Source: UBA4416 sp046594225 (GTDB lineage Bacteria > Bacteroidota > Bacteroidia > B-17B0 > Aurantibacillaceae). From it: a stretch of 64,000 nt of DNA. Location of the stretch: positions 11,500-75,499 of the forward strand of contig JBKJPW010000111.1 of the NCBI GenBank assembly GCA_046594225.1, written 5' to 3'. A program made the translations under genes and the position numbers. Within the stretch, counting starts at the first letter, position 1, and every line of letters begins with the position of its first letter. Positions 55,063-63,835 of the stretch are shown here, one piece after another. The notes under the pieces are model-generated. The model had not been told where the DNA came from. It saw only the letters and a program-made list of their open reading frames with translations, and did not search any database.

Positions 55063-55622
55063 TGGAAAACCAATTAAAATCTGACTTATCAAAATTTAAT
55101 AATGACTGGTACAAAAAAGGTGGCAGTTCGGCAAAGCGTATAGCTTGGTATATATTAAATGCTACGTTTTTTAATTCTCCATTTGTGTATATGCCCTTTA
55201 AACGTTTTTTATTGCGTTTGTTTGGAGCTAAAGTAGGTACAGGCGTAGTTATTAAGCCATACGTTAATATTAAATATCCATGGCGTTTAAGCATTGGAAA
55301 CCATGTATGGATTGGAGAAAAAGTGTGGATTGATAATTTAGGGTTAGTTGTACTTCATGATAATACGTGTGTATCTCAAGGAGCGATGTTATTATGTGGT
55401 AACCATCATTATAAAAAAGTAGCTTTTGATTTAATTGTAGGAAATATTACTATAGAAGAAGGTGCTTGGATTGGTGCACAATGTGTAGTTTGCCCAGGTG
55501 TAAAAGTAGGAAGCCATGCGGTATTAACCGTTAACAGCGTTGCTACAGCTCGCTTAGAGCCTTGGGGTATCTATCAAGGTAATCCAGCGGTTAAGATTAA
55601 GGATAGAGTGATTAAGGGTTGA
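55062..55622 (+). CDS. WcaF-like left-handed beta-helix acetyltransferase
   Basis: The ATG at 55062 (MENQLKSDLSKFNND) overlaps the upstream stop; it has 186 residues. Hexapeptide repeats run from about residue 65 to 175 (VGTGVVIKPYVNIKYPWRLSIGNHVWIGEKVWID and IEEGAWIGAQCVVCPGVKVGSHAV). The putative colanic-acid type acetyltransferase ending GIYQGNPAVKIKDR is typical. It probably acetylates a surface sugar precursor. A diverged second copy of its last 74 codons lies at 57269-57492. Confidence 0.88.
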   Translation: MENQLKSDLSKFNNDWYKKGGSSAKRIAWYILNATFFNSPFVYMPFKRFLLRLFGAKVGTGVVIKPYVNIKYPWRLSIGNHVWIGEKVWIDNLGLVVLHDNTCVSQGAMLLCGNHHYKKVAFDLIVGNITIEEGAWIGAQCVVCPGVKVGSHAVLTVNSVATARLEPWGIYQGNPAVKIKDRVIKG

Positions 55623-55645
55623 TGCTTATCGCTGTGAGGATTATA

Positions 55646-55813
55646 TTAGTGGCTAGTATTAATTTCTCTCTCAATTGTGACCAGATTTTTTGGTTTAAAA
55701 ATAATGATTGTCAGTATACCCAAAACAGTAATTAAAACCCCCATGTAATTTACAATACTTTTCACTGCGAGGTCAGCCGTAAAAGCTATCGGTGTTGGTG
55801 GGCGCACACAGTT
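55646..55813 (-). pseudogene. Possible C-terminal fragment of a membrane protein
   Basis: An open frame without a good start ends at TAA (55646). It reads KSIVNYMGVLITVLGILTII, then IFKPKNLVTIEREINTSH: one membrane helix and a polar tail. It looks like the last piece of a transporter, but I cannot name the family. It lies at the left edge of the inserted segment. Confidence 0.25.
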
Positions 55814-56246
55814 TTATTTCTCTGTCTGCAAGGATTGTGTCGGTTTTTGAATATTCTTATTTTTCTCATCAAAATGTTTTTTTGTATCGTTGAGCATATT
55901 CTTTAAACACCATTTTGCATAAGGTCTTGCAAGAAAGAACCCGATCGAACGAAAAAAGAACTTACTAGGTTTTGTATATTTAATGCTAAGGTCTGCTTTT
56001 GTGTTTTCGCCGTCTTGAGAAATAAGAAGCCTCATTTGATACCAGTCGAGAATAATCATTTTTGCTTTACCAATAAGCAAAAACTTGTTCAGGAGAAGCA
56101 TTTTGAATGATAATACTTTTTGATTGAAATTTTATTCTTTTCAAACTGTCTTTTTTTGAAGAATAAATATTACAATAACCATTTATTGAAAAGGAAAGAA
56201 ACAAAACAAAAAGTGTTGCAAATTTCAAGTTATTTTTTAATGACAT
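55814..56246 (-). pseudogene. SRPBCC-like protein gene, internally deleted
   Basis: From an ATG at 56246 the frame gives a signal-like start (MSLKNNLKFATLFVLFLSFS) and KSIIIQNASPEQVFAYW before a stop. SPEQVFAYW is the typical start of a SRPBCC (polyketide-cyclase/START) domain. In another frame, 56101-55814 encodes its end (DWYQMRLLISQDGENTKADL and FFLARPYAKWCLKNMLNDTKKHFDE). The central part, roughly half the domain, is missing. The start overlaps the end of the DUF4396-like gene by ten bases. Confidence 0.55.
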
Positions 56247-56674
56247 AATTTACCCGTTTTTTGAACTTGATAATAATTGTATGGTAAAGCGAAAACAAAA
56301 CCGCAACACATAGCGAATATCATTGTTGGAATATTATGTTCTGAGCCGTGCTGATGATGCATTGAGTTTTGCATTGGTACAAGAAACAGAATAAGATTTT
56401 CAATTGCTATCATAATGAGCATAGAAACAAAACTCATTTTAAAACTACTCAAAAGGGCATCCTTAAATGTCATTTTACGAAACATAAAATTCCAGACGCA
56501 AATAAATATTAAACAAGAAATAAAACCCGAAATAAATGAAAGCATTAAAATGAAAAGCCAACTATAGGCTGCGAATAATAATGGCAAACCCATTGCTCCG
56601 ATGGAACAACCTACGAGACAAATTAGTGTGGAAATAATTGTATTCTTCCAACTTTGGGCGTCTGACCAATTCAT
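56237..56674 (-). CDS. DUF4396-like membrane protein
   Basis: 145 residues with four predicted membrane helices. WKNTIISTLICLVGCSIGAMG and SSFKMSFVSMLIMIAIENLILFLVP match my memory of DUF4396 proteins, which often occur beside copper- or mercury-handling genes. A loop with MHHQHGSEH might bind metal. It follows the copper-binding four-helix protein gene by 54 bases on the same strand, so one operon is likely. Confidence 0.65.
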   Translation of the reverse strand: MNWSDAQSWKNTIISTLICLVGCSIGAMGLPLLFAAYSWLFILMLSFISGFISCLIFICVWNFMFRKMTFKDALLSSFKMSFVSMLIMIAIENLILFLVPMQNSMHHQHGSEHNIPTMIFAMCCGFVFALPYNYYQVQKTGKLCH

Positions 56675-56728
56675 TGTTTGATAAAAAATTAAACGGGGGA
56701 ACGAAGCCCCCCGTTAGTTAAAGATTGA

Positions 56729-57055
56729 TTAAACTAAAGAACCTGCAAGTTCAGCGCAAAGCTCTGAACATTTTTGACAAGCGTCTGCGCATTCTTTGCA
56801 ACTTGCATGATGAGATGCGTGTTTTGCGCATTCAATTGAACAAGCTTTACAAATTTTACTGCATAATGCACATAATTCAGCGCAATATTTAGAACCTCTT
56901 GCTTCTAATCTTGCACATAAAGCACAAATGTCAGCGCAATCGCGACATAATAGAGCGCATTCTTTGTTACCAACATTAATGCAGTCGGTGATACATTTTT
57001 CACAAGTAACGCAGCAAGCTAAGCAAGTGTCGATACAGTTTTTTTCGTTTTTCAT
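56729..57055 (-). CDS. Four-helix-bundle copper-binding protein (Csp/DUF326-like)
   Basis: 108 residues containing 23 cysteines in repeated CxxC and CxxxC patterns along helices (CLACCVTCEKC, CRDCADICALC, CAELCALCSKIC, CKECADACQKC). This is the hallmark of Csp copper-storage proteins, whose four-helix bundles hold many Cu(I) ions in their core. No signal peptide, so it resembles cytosolic Csp3. It probably buffers copper, alongside the metal efflux genes further right. Confidence 0.92.
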   Translation of the reverse strand: MKNEKNCIDTCLACCVTCEKCITDCINVGNKECALLCRDCADICALCARLEARGSKYCAELCALCSKICKACSIECAKHASHHASCKECADACQKCSELCAELAGSLV

Positions 57056-57268
57056 TTTATTTTTTTTAAGTTGTTTATATTAGTTATAGTACAAATATGA
57101 GATGAAGAAAAGACCTAGTGTATGATATTTATCAATGGCGCCATTGACCTTTATCAGTTAAGTAAATTGCTCGCGGTAAAGATGGGTGTATTGGATATTT
57201 AATGCGTTGCAGAATTAAAGAATGTCTTTATATAATTCACACGTTTTATGCCTATTGGAATATACTGA
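57056..57268. other. Intergenic stretch at the right part of the insertion
   Basis: No coding frame is supported. On the minus strand, CATATTTG upstream of the copper protein gene is close to a -7 element but has C in place of the first T. The right boundary is where sequence similarity to the acetyltransferase gene begins. Confidence 0.4.
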
Positions 57269-57492
57269 GGTAACCATCATTATAAAAAAGTAACTTTTAA
57301 TTTAATCGTAGGAAATATTACGATTGAAGAAGGCGCTTGGATTGGTGCACAATGTGTGGTTTGCCCGGGAGTAAAAGTTGGAAGCCATGCAGTACTTACT
57401 GTTAATAGCGTAGCAACAGCCCGCTTGGAGCCCTGGGTATTTATCAAGGAAATCCAGCGGTTAAGATTAAGGATAGGGTTATTAAGGGGTAA
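57269..57492 (+). pseudogene. Diverged second copy of the acetyltransferase 3' end
   Basis: Aligns with 55400-55622 at about 88% identity by my count (about 27 differences), mostly at third codon positions. One base is missing in the CCCTGG-GTA region, so the last codons are frameshifted. No 5' part of the gene is present. The mainly synonymous changes suggest the copy diverged while still functional in another lineage. Confidence 0.85.
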
Positions 57493-57583
57493 TTGCTGTT
57501 TATTTTTGATTCGATTTTTTAATTATAGTTATGGTATAAATTTTATACATACAGTTATGAATACAAAATTGCCATAATAATAT

Positions 57584-58714
57584 TTATTCTTCTGTATTTT
57601 TCATTTTCATTAGTAAATCATATGCGCCTTCTATTACAATATTTTTCGAGTTAAAATCTACATCGTTTGATGAGATTTCAAGTAATCCATTTTCGGTGTT
57701 TCCTGTTTTTACTTCAGTTAATTCAAATTTGAATTTTGTTTTCTCAACAAACACAAATTGCTTTCCTTCAAAAGTTACAACAGCATTTTCGGGTATTACA
57801 AAACCATTATTACTTTTTATTTCAATTTCACCGTTCATATACATACCGGGTAATAATGTTTTGTCGTATTTATCAAAATGACAATGAACAATCACGCTTC
57901 TCTCTTGGGATAAATCCTGACCAATTAAAATAATTGAGGCTGTATATTTTTTATCAAAATCATTATTTGTATAAGCAATTACTTTTTGCTCGTTAAATAA
58001 TTTATTGACATCTTTTTCAAATACTGTCAATGCGAGATGAATATCTGTTGGGTTAACAATATTAAATAATACATCTGTTGGACTAACATATTTTCCGATA
58101 TTTACATTTACGGTTGAAACGTAGCCATCAATAGGGGAATAAATATTCACACTTCTTGATATACTACCTTCGTTTAATCCTTCTGGATTAATCCCAATTA
58201 ATTTCAATTTTTCATAAAGTGACTTGACTAAAATTTGCTGACTTTTATACTCTGCTTCTGACTTTTGAAATATTTTATCGCTTGTTGCCTTGCTTTGGTT
58301 CAGTTCTTTTTGACGATTGTATTCGCTTTCTGTAAATACCGCATTTGCTTTAGCAGTTAGATACTCCTGCTGAATTTGAATGTATTGTTGATCTTCTATC
58401 ATAGCAATTACTTCGCCTTTACTGATGTGCATTCCCGGAAGTAATTTGGTGGATTTCAAATATCCGCCTAATGGTACACTTATTGAAACCATATTTTGTG
58501 GTGGTACATCAATTACACCATTTACTTTTAGTAAAGATGAAATATCCCTTTTTTCGGCTTTACCTAAAGCAATTCCGGCATTCTTTAACTGAGCGTCATT
58601 CATTTCCACAATGTTTTCCTGTGGAGATGATTCTGTTACGCTTTCCTTTGTTTCTTTATTATTACAACTTACAACAAAAAGAGTAATAGCGATTAAGATT
58701 ATGTAATTTTTCAT
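57584..58714 (-). CDS. RND efflux periplasmic adaptor lipoprotein, CzcB/CusB type
   Basis: 376 residues. A lipoprotein signal (LIAITLFVVSC, Cys17) is followed by adaptor domains: PLGGYLKSTKLLPGMHISKGEVIAMIED (lipoyl), a helical hairpin (about 115-170), YSPIDGYVSTVNVNIGKYV, and a barrel with LLPGMYMNGEIEIKSNNGFVIPENAVV. It links the CzcA-type pump to its outer-membrane domain. It starts two bases after the pump gene, so they are one operon. Confidence 0.92.
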   Translation of the reverse strand: MKNYIILIAITLFVVSCNNKETKESVTESSPQENIVEMNDAQLKNAGIALGKAEKRDISSLLKVNGVIDVPPQNMVSISVPLGGYLKSTKLLPGMHISKGEVIAMIEDQQYIQIQQEYLTAKANAVFTESEYNRQKELNQSKATSDKIFQKSEAEYKSQQILVKSLYEKLKLIGINPEGLNEGSISRSVNIYSPIDGYVSTVNVNIGKYVSPTDVLFNIVNPTDIHLALTVFEKDVNKLFNEQKVIAYTNNDFDKKYTASIILIGQDLSQERSVIVHCHFDKYDKTLLPGMYMNGEIEIKSNNGFVIPENAVVTFEGKQFVFVEKTKFKFELTEVKTGNTENGLLEISSNDVDFNSKNIVIEGAYDLLMKMKNTEE

Positions 58715-58716
58715 AT

Positions 58717-61700
58717 TTATTTATTAGTTAATGCGTTTAATTGAATAATGCTTTGGTTTAAGCCTTTTACTGAGTCAAGATAATCGCTTTGAATGCTTAC
58801 CGATTGATTAATAAGTAATACCCATTCCAAATAGTTAATGTCTCCATTGCTAAATTGCTTATTAGCGATAGTTAAAATAATTTCAGCATTTTTTAATGCA
58901 GTATCCTCAAAATACGCTACTGTTTGCAAATTCTTTTTGTAAATCAATAAAGCCTGTTGGTATTCTGACTGTAATCGTTTAAGCCCAGCCAAGTAGTTAT
59001 TTTCAGCGACATCCTTATTTATTTTCAATGCAGTTATTTTAGATTTTTGAGAACCAAAAAATAATGGAAGACCAATTCCAACCTGTGCTGATTGAAAACG
59101 AGTAGATGCATTATATAGTTTTTCATCTGCGCCAAAACCACGCATACTCATATTGTTATAGGAAATAAATAAATCAGGAAGTAATTTTGACCTTTCTAAT
59201 TTAAATTTAGAAATCCCAATCTGTTCCTGTTGCTTTAGCTGAGTGATAAGCGGATGTTGTTTAATCATTGAAGTATCTGAAATCGTAGTAACTTCGATCT
59301 TCTTGCTTTTTTCTGTGGGAACAAAATCAGTATTTGAATTAAGGAGCAGTTTTAACTGCAACTGCACAATTGAATAATCTTGTTCTAACTGCTTTAATTG
59401 TTGGTTGACCTGTCCTCTTTGTGTTTCCGCTGTAGTTTTTTCAAGAAGATTACTTTCGCCTTTATTAAAGCGCATTTCCGCATTTTTAAGGAACACTACA
59501 TACACACTATCAATATGTTGTAATAGCGTTTTCTTTCCCTCTAAATAAATCAATTCGTAAAATACCTGCGTTACGTCCTTTTTTAAATCATTCTGTTTTA
59601 TAGCAATATTCAAAACACTACTTTTCCATTCTTCATTTAAAACAGACTTCTGTTTTGCATACACGGTCGGGAACTTTATACTTTGAGAAACTCCAAATTT
59701 TGTATCCTTATAGAAACTGTTTATTTGCCCATACTCTCCAGTAATACTTGTTTGTGGAATATCAATTCCAGAACCCTGAAGTTTTTTATAATACTCAGCA
59801 TTTAACTTGTCGTTTTTTAATGACAAGTTGTTTTTAAATGCGGTATCAATTGCTCCTTGAAGCGAAATAGGGTTTTGTGCGTTTATATTAGTTGTTAAAA
59901 TAAATGAAATTATGGTAACAACTGCACCTTTTTTAATTCCCTTTTCAAATAAAATGTAAAGCACAGGCAAAACAAACAGTGTAAGAAATGTTGCAATCAG
60001 TAATCCGCCAATTACAACTGTTGCCAATGGTCGCTGTACTTCTGCTCCTGCACCATTACTTAATGCCATTGGTAAAAACCCCAGTGAAGCTACAAAAGCT
60101 GTCATTAGTACTGGTCTTAGGCGATGTTTTGTGCCTTGCAAAACAATCTGTTTTAGATCCGTTTCTCCATCTTTTTTAATGCGATTATATTCGGATATTA
60201 AAACAATTCCATTAAGGACTGCTACGCCAAACAGAGCAATGAATCCTATACCTGCGCTTATACTAAATGGCATTCCTCGAAGTGCCAATAGAAAAATTCC
60301 ACCAATAGCTGAAAGTGGAATAGCCGAATAAATTAATAGGCCTTGTTTAACAGAATTAAAGGCGAAATAAAGGAGTAGAAAGATCAATAACAAAGAAACA
60401 GGAACTGCAAGTGACAAGCGTTCTTTTGCTGCCACTAAATTTTCAAAAGCACCACCATAGGTTACATAATAGCCAGTAGGGAACTTAATTTTATTTTCTA
60501 TCTGTATTTGTAAATCGTTTACAATGCTTTGAACGTCTCTATTACCAACATTGAAACCAACTATAATTCTTCGTTTAGCGTCATCTCTTTGGATTTGGTT
60601 TATGCTTTCCTCAATAGAAACATCTGCTACTTGATTTAATGGAATTTGTATTCCTTTAGGTGTAGGGATTAATAGATTTTGTACATCTTCTAAATTCCTT
60701 CTTTGCTCACCTGCAAGACGGACAACCATATCAAAACGCTTTTCATCTTCATACATTAAACCGCTACTTTGTCCTGCAAATGCGGTATTCACAACCTTGT
60801 TTACATCTTGAATATTTAAACCGTATTGGGCAATTAGGTTTCTTTTGTATTTTATGATGAGTTGAGGAAGTCCATCAATAGGTTCTACATAAATGTTTTC
60901 TGCCCCATCAATTTTACTTACAACACTACCAAGTAGTTTTGAATATTTTGAAAGTGTATCTAAATTCTCTCCAAATATTTTGCATACAACATCTTGTTTT
61001 GCGCCTGTCATTAATTCGTTAAATCGCATGGCAACAGGATATTGAAAGCTATAGGTAACGCCAGGAATATCTTGTAATGCTTCGCTCATTTTTTCTGAAA
61101 GTTCATTCCAAGATTCTGCTGATGTCCACTCTGATTTATCTTTCAAAATAATCATCATATCCGATGCTTCCATTGGCATTGGATCGGTTGGAATTTCTCC
61201 GCTTCCTGTTTTTCCAACAATTTTTTCTACTTCTGGAAATTTTTTAAGTAAGATGTGCGCCGATTTTAAAATTGCTTCGGAGGATGTAGTAATATTACTA
61301 CCTGTTAAAACTCTTGTTTCTACAGCAAAATCTCCTTCGGGTAATTCGGGTATAAACTCTCCGCCAAGGGTAGAGAGAACAATTAACGAAATTATAAATA
61401 AAGCCACAACAGAACCGACAATTGTTTTTGGTATAGATAAAACTTTGATTAAATATTTTTGGTGTATTCGCTCCAATACTTCCATCATTCTATCTGAAAT
61501 GTTTTTTTTATGTGAAGCCGTTTTATTTAAAAATAATGCGCTCATCATTGGAATATAAGTAAGTGAGAGGATGAATGCTCCCAACAAAGCGAATGCAACG
61601 GTTTGAGCCATTGGTTTAAACATTTTTCCTTCAATACCTTGCAATGTAAATATTGGTAAATAAACTGCCAGTATTATTAACTCGCCAAACACAGCTGCGT

Positions 61701-63036
61701 TTCTCATACGTGTAGAAGTGCTGTAAACGATATCGTCCATTTGTAATTGAGATATTTTATTTTGGTTAGAGATATGCAATTGAAACATACAGGCTTCTAC
61801 TATAATTACTGCTCCATCTACAATTAAACCAAAGTCTAAAGCCCCCAAACTCATTAAGTTTCCGCTTACTCCAAATATGTTCATCATTATTACTGCAAAG
61901 AGCATTGCCAACGGAATTACTGAGGCGACAATTATACCTGCTCTTAAATTCCCAAGAAACAAAACCAAGATTAGAATTACGATTAATGCTCCTTCCAATA
62001 GATTTTTTGAAACTGTACCAATGGCACTATTTACCATTTTTGTCCGATCCAAAAATGGTTCAAGTTCTACGCCTTCAGGTAATGTTTTTTGAATTTGTGA
62101 GATTTTTTCTTTTACGTCTTTTATTACTCGGCTGCTATTCTCACCTTTTAACATCATTACAACAGCTCCTGCAACTTCGCCTTCATCATTATATGTTATA
62201 GCTCCATAACGTGTGGCATTTCCTATTCTAACTTCTGCCACATCATTTATTAAAAGGGGTGTTCCATCCGCAATATTTTTTACTACAATGTTCTTGATAT
62301 CGTCAATAGTAGCTATCAAGCCTTCGGCGCGGATATATAAAACGGTTGATGCTTTTTCAATATACGCTCCACCTGTGTTTTCATTATTTTTTTCTAATGC
62401 TGTAAAAACATCGCTAATCGTAATGTTATGCGATTTCAATTTATTTGGATTGATTGCTATTTCATATTGCTTTACTCGTCCGCCAAAGCTGCTCACATCT
62501 GCCACTCCTTTCACACTTATTAATTGACGTTTTACAATCCAATCCTGAATGGTTCTTAATTCAGTTGCATTGTATTTTGATTCATAACCATGTTTAGCTT
62601 TTAAAACATATTGATAAATTTCGCCTAATCCTGTGGTTACAGGCGCTAATTTAGGTTCTCCAACTCCTTTTGGTATTTGAGATTGGGCAATAGTTAATCT
62701 TTCAGTTACTTGTTGCCTTGCCCAGTAAATATCTACATTATCTTCAAACACAATTGTAATTAGTGATAAGCCGAATCGTGAGAAACTACGAATTTCTTTT
62801 AGCCCAGGAATATTACTGTTGGCCTGTTCAATTGGGAAAGTAATAAGTCTTTCCACATCGGGAGCACCCAATGAAGGTGTTGTTGTTATTATTTGCACTT
62901 GATTATCTGTGATGTCAGGAACTGCATCAATTGGCAATTGAGTAAATTGATAACTGCCGTAACCAATAAGTGTTAAAATAAAAAGACCTACGATGAGTTT
63001 GTTCTTTATAGAGAACTCAATGATTTTATTAAGCAT
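58717..63036 (-). CDS. CzcA/CusA-type heavy-metal RND pump fused to a TolC-like domain
   Basis: 1439 residues. The RND part (about 1-1045) has 12 membrane helices. The helix-4 motif DFGLIVDGAVIIVEA (near 399) corresponds to DFGxxxDGAxxxVEN of divalent-cation (Zn/Co/Cd/Ni) pumps rather than CusA-type Cu/Ag pumps. From about 1050 a TolC/CzcC-like domain follows (ISLQGAIDTAFKNNLSLKND, then long helices to the end). This fusion is known in Bacteroidota. It exports metals from cytoplasm or periplasm to the outside with the adjacent CzcB adaptor. Confidence 0.94.
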   Translation of the reverse strand: MLNKIIEFSIKNKLIVGLFILTLIGYGSYQFTQLPIDAVPDITDNQVQIITTTPSLGAPDVERLITFPIEQANSNIPGLKEIRSFSRFGLSLITIVFEDNVDIYWARQQVTERLTIAQSQIPKGVGEPKLAPVTTGLGEIYQYVLKAKHGYESKYNATELRTIQDWIVKRQLISVKGVADVSSFGGRVKQYEIAINPNKLKSHNITISDVFTALEKNNENTGGAYIEKASTVLYIRAEGLIATIDDIKNIVVKNIADGTPLLINDVAEVRIGNATRYGAITYNDEGEVAGAVVMMLKGENSSRVIKDVKEKISQIQKTLPEGVELEPFLDRTKMVNSAIGTVSKNLLEGALIVILILVLFLGNLRAGIIVASVIPLAMLFAVIMMNIFGVSGNLMSLGALDFGLIVDGAVIIVEACMFQLHISNQNKISQLQMDDIVYSTSTRMRNAAVFGELIILAVYLPIFTLQGIEGKMFKPMAQTVAFALLGAFILSLTYIPMMSALFLNKTASHKKNISDRMMEVLERIHQKYLIKVLSIPKTIVGSVVALFIISLIVLSTLGGEFIPELPEGDFAVETRVLTGSNITTSSEAILKSAHILLKKFPEVEKIVGKTGSGEIPTDPMPMEASDMMIILKDKSEWTSAESWNELSEKMSEALQDIPGVTYSFQYPVAMRFNELMTGAKQDVVCKIFGENLDTLSKYSKLLGSVVSKIDGAENIYVEPIDGLPQLIIKYKRNLIAQYGLNIQDVNKVVNTAFAGQSSGLMYEDEKRFDMVVRLAGEQRRNLEDVQNLLIPTPKGIQIPLNQVADVSIEESINQIQRDDAKRRIIVGFNVGNRDVQSIVNDLQIQIENKIKFPTGYYVTYGGAFENLVAAKERLSLAVPVSLLLIFLLLYFAFNSVKQGLLIYSAIPLSAIGGIFLLALRGMPFSISAGIGFIALFGVAVLNGIVLISEYNRIKKDGETDLKQIVLQGTKHRLRPVLMTAFVASLGFLPMALSNGAGAEVQRPLATVVIGGLLIATFLTLFVLPVLYILFEKGIKKGAVVTIISFILTTNINAQNPISLQGAIDTAFKNNLSLKNDKLNAEYYKKLQGSGIDIPQTSITGEYGQINSFYKDTKFGVSQSIKFPTVYAKQKSVLNEEWKSSVLNIAIKQNDLKKDVTQVFYELIYLEGKKTLLQHIDSVYVVFLKNAEMRFNKGESNLLEKTTAETQRGQVNQQLKQLEQDYSIVQLQLKLLLNSNTDFVPTEKSKKIEVTTISDTSMIKQHPLITQLKQQEQIGISKFKLERSKLLPDLFISYNNMSMRGFGADEKLYNASTRFQSAQVGIGLPLFFGSQKSKITALKINKDVAENNYLAGLKRLQSEYQQALLIYKKNLQTVAYFEDTALKNAEIILTIANKQFSNGDINYLEWVLLINQSVSIQSDYLDSVKGLNQSIIQLNALTNK

Positions 63037-63105
63037 TTGTTTTTTGATTTGATGAAATAGTAAAAATCACCTTTAATAAAAGGCAAATAGATAGTTGGCA
63101 ATAAT

Positions 63106-63516
63106 CTATACTAAATCACAAGGGGGTGCACGTAAACCTTTGGTTGAAAGGTAATGCAGTAAAAGAGGAATGCAATCATTTGAAAGTCTGACGACTGGTG
63201 GGGGGCTTTCAATTGCTTTAATTTTAAAATTATATACCGGTAGTATATAAACTATTGCTATCGTATTATTTGAGGGTTTACTATCAGGTTTTTCGTGTAA
63301 ATCTTGTGTATCTCCAGCGTGAATATAATTCTCGAAATCATGCGCTAAACTACCATCATCATCGTTATGGTCATTATCGTGATTGTTGTGATGGTGGTGT
63401 TCGTTTTTTTTTGTTTCGTGACTATCTTTATGATGATGATGCGGAATAATGCTATGAGCTAATACAATTGTATAGGCAAAAAGAAGTAAGGTAATTATAG
63501 AATACTTTTTTAGCAT
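63106..63516 (-). CDS. His-rich secreted protein upstream of the metal pump
   Basis: 136 residues. The N-terminal helix (MLKKYSIITLLLFAYTIVLAHS) acts as signal or anchor, and is followed by a HHHHKDSHETKK and EHHHHNNHDNDHNDDD run that is a clear metal-binding candidate. A later hydrophobic segment (NNTIAIVYILPVYNFKI) ends with APPCDLV. Similar His-rich ORFs often precede czcA in Bacteroidota. It is 69 bases upstream of the pump gene on the same strand and likely in its operon; it may sense or buffer periplasmic metal. Confidence 0.75.
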   Translation of the reverse strand: MLKKYSIITLLLFAYTIVLAHSIIPHHHHKDSHETKKNEHHHHNNHDNDHNDDDGSLAHDFENYIHAGDTQDLHEKPDSKPSNNTIAIVYILPVYNFKIKAIESPPPVVRLSNDCIPLLLHYLSTKGLRAPPCDLV

Positions 63517-63835
63517 TAGGGTAAAGATATAAATTTTTTGGTAATGTACCGTTAAGACTAAAAACCGTTTTAAGTTTCCTAAACTATTTCTATGAAACCC
63601 TTATCTGTGCCTAAATTGTGTTAAAAAGAATTGTTGTGAACCAAATAATTTTATACGGAAATTTCTAGGCACATTGCTTGTAAATAGCTTATGTCCGCTA
63701 TAAAAGAAGATAAACTAGTTTATGTATATTTTTTTTTACAATCCTAGTGAATTTTTATTTCTCTTTAACTCTGCGTTGAGAAAAAACTAATGCCACTTTA
63801 CTTTCAAAAATAAAGCATCATCTATTCGTATGCTA
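63517..63835. other. Gene-free stretch
   Basis: I see no coding frame, tRNA or clear hairpin terminator here. It should hold the promoter of the metal-efflux operon on the minus strand near 63520-63600, but no convincing -7 element could be picked. Confidence 0.4.

Noticed and set aside
56729..57055. Ferredoxin or metallothionein as identity of the Cys-rich protein
   Set aside because: Cysteine spacing follows helical CxxC/CxxxC repeats over 108 residues, as in Csp four-helix bundles, not ferredoxin clusters or short metallothioneins.
57356..57577. 73-residue frame at the second acetyltransferase copy
   Set aside because: It is only the frameshifted remnant of the beta-helix repeats joined to unrelated sequence; treated as a pseudogene fragment.
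61877..62527. Several plus-strand frames of 70-104 residues across the czcA gene
   Set aside because: They are shadows of the long RND gene on the opposite strand; no domains or signals support them.
58717..63036. Fusion of CzcA and TolC as a novel arrangement
   Set aside because: The length near 1440 residues and this domain order are common in Bacteroidota CusA/CzcA proteins.
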